Part shown: positions 63,482 through 64,000 of the stretch, piece after piece
Layout of the letters: each line of letters starts with the position of its first letter
Position numbering within the stretch: the stretch's first letter is position 1
Source: Armatimonadota bacterium
Lineage (GTDB): Bacteria > Armatimonadota > HRBIN16
Reading direction: 5' to 3'
DNA length: 64,000 bases
Assembly (NCBI GenBank): GCA_026003195.1
Contig: BPGU01000002.1
Coordinates: forward strand, 930,001 to 994,000
The notes under the pieces: model-generated
What the model was told of the DNA's origin: nothing
The model's database searches: none
Seen by the model: only the letters and a program-made list of their open reading frames with translations
Position numbers and translations under genes: made by a program

Positions 63482-64000
63482 ATGCAAACAGTTACCCACA
63501 CTCAAATCCCTGGTTTGCCAGAGCCAAAGCGGGGCAAAGTACGCGACATCTACGACCTGGGCGATCAGTTGCTCATTGTGGCTACCGACCGCATCTCCGC
63601 CTTTGATGTGGTGTTGCCCAACGGCATCCCCGACAAGGGGCGCGTGCTGACACAGCTCTCGCTGTACTGGTTTGAACGCACGCAGCATATCGTGCCCAAT
63701 CATCTGATCAGTGCGGACATGGATGCGATGGCGGAGGCGGTGGCAAAGGCAGGCGGTCAGGTAGACGCAGGCGTCCGAGAGATGCTGGACGGGCGTTCTA
63801 TGCTGGTGGTGAAGGCGAAGCCGTATCCCATCGAGTGCGTGGTGCGCGGGTATCTGGCGGGTTCACTGTGGAAGGAGTACGTACAGGCGGGCGGCAGGGA
63901 GAAACCCGTTACCCTGCACGGCATCCCCTTGCCCGCCGGGCTGCGCGAGAGCGACCGCCTGGAGGAACCCCTCTTCACTCCTGCCACCAAAGCGGAAGCG
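63482..64000 (+). CDS. purC: SAICAR synthase, 3' end outside the window
   Basis: The first 173 codons of PurC, which joins aspartate to CAIR in purine synthesis. The opening [20 protein letters not shown] (ATP-binding GKVRDIY), then [20 protein letters not shown] and the signature [14 protein letters not shown] near residue 120 are diagnostic for the plant/bacterial long form. ATG at 63482, with AGAGG upstream at a long distance. About 120-130 further codons would be expected to the right. The reading frame is open to the window edge. Confidence 0.96.
   Translation, partial: MQTVTHTQIPGLPEPKRGKVRDIYDLGDQLLIVATDRISAFDVVLPNGIPDKGRVLTQLSLYWFERTQHIVPNHLISADMDAMAEAVAKAGGQVDAGVREMLDGRSMLVVKAKPYPIECVVRGYLAGSLWKEYVQAGGREKPVTLHGIPLPAGLRESDRLEEPLFTPATKAEA

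Overview
The window is about 64 kb of GC-rich bacterial chromosome with densely packed genes: 52 protein-coding genes supported, no rRNA, tRNA, CRISPR array or insertion sequence seen. Two DUF1559 pseudopilins ([24 protein letters not shown]), four different URO-D-fold proteins, stacked PilT ATPases, a TIGR03790 protein and a ClpC next to a McsB-type kinase point to Armatimonadota, possibly thermophilic. This is an inference from gene content. Both window edges cut genes (a TIGR01777 epimerase at the left, purC at the right).

Layout. 1-1385: partial epimerase divergent from a URO-D-like gene. 1578-7328 (minus): one operon with three PilT-type ATPases, a SpoU RNA methyltransferase, a TIGR03790 protein and a membrane-anchored exported protein, driven by a good sigma-70-like promoter at 7379-7408. 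7578-15992 (plus): ackA, then the fatty acid cluster yceD-rpmF-plsX-fabH-fabD-fabG-acpP-fabF, ending in a second URO-D gene that abuts fabF. 16001-20760 (minus): heme A synthase, a GT-C type membrane glycosyltransferase-like protein and a tandem alpha/beta hydrolase. 20972-25654: exported DUF6599-like protein, a DUF1559 pseudopilin, and recG-coaD-coiled-coil gene. 25715-30588 (minus): ilvE, a natural McsA-McsB fusion and clpC. 30709-35286: lnt, a molybdopterin oxidoreductase and a coiled-coil PD-(D/E)XK nuclease-like protein. 35395-41351: giant zinc metalloprotease, pseudopilin plus small lipoprotein, SRAP peptidase and a SLOG-fold protein. 41357-43588 (minus): ECF sigma factor, zinc-finger anti-sigma factor and a secretin-N/STN-like protein, behind a sequence that looks like an ECF-type autoregulated promoter. 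43810-47213: operon URO-D / nitroreductase / flavin reductase / URO-D. 47407-58320: leuS, a giant exported protein, a nucleotidyltransferase-sugar kinase fusion and gatB. 58353-63451 (minus): GH106-like alpha-L-rhamnosidase, ThuA protein and PL11-like rhamnogalacturonan lyase homolog, followed by the start of purC.

Functionally the window joins housekeeping functions (lipid synthesis, tRNA charging, recombination, protein quality control) with surface functions (type IV pili, lipoprotein maturation, exported protease) and plant-polysaccharide breakdown. The heme A synthase suggests aerobic respiration with a heme-A oxidase. The most interesting items are the McsA-McsB fusion whose kinase lacks the usual CPTN motif, the pyrophosphorylase-GHMP kinase fusion, the URO-D/flavoprotein operon, and the ECF/anti-sigma/STN operon in which the last two genes overlap by 101 bp in different frames.
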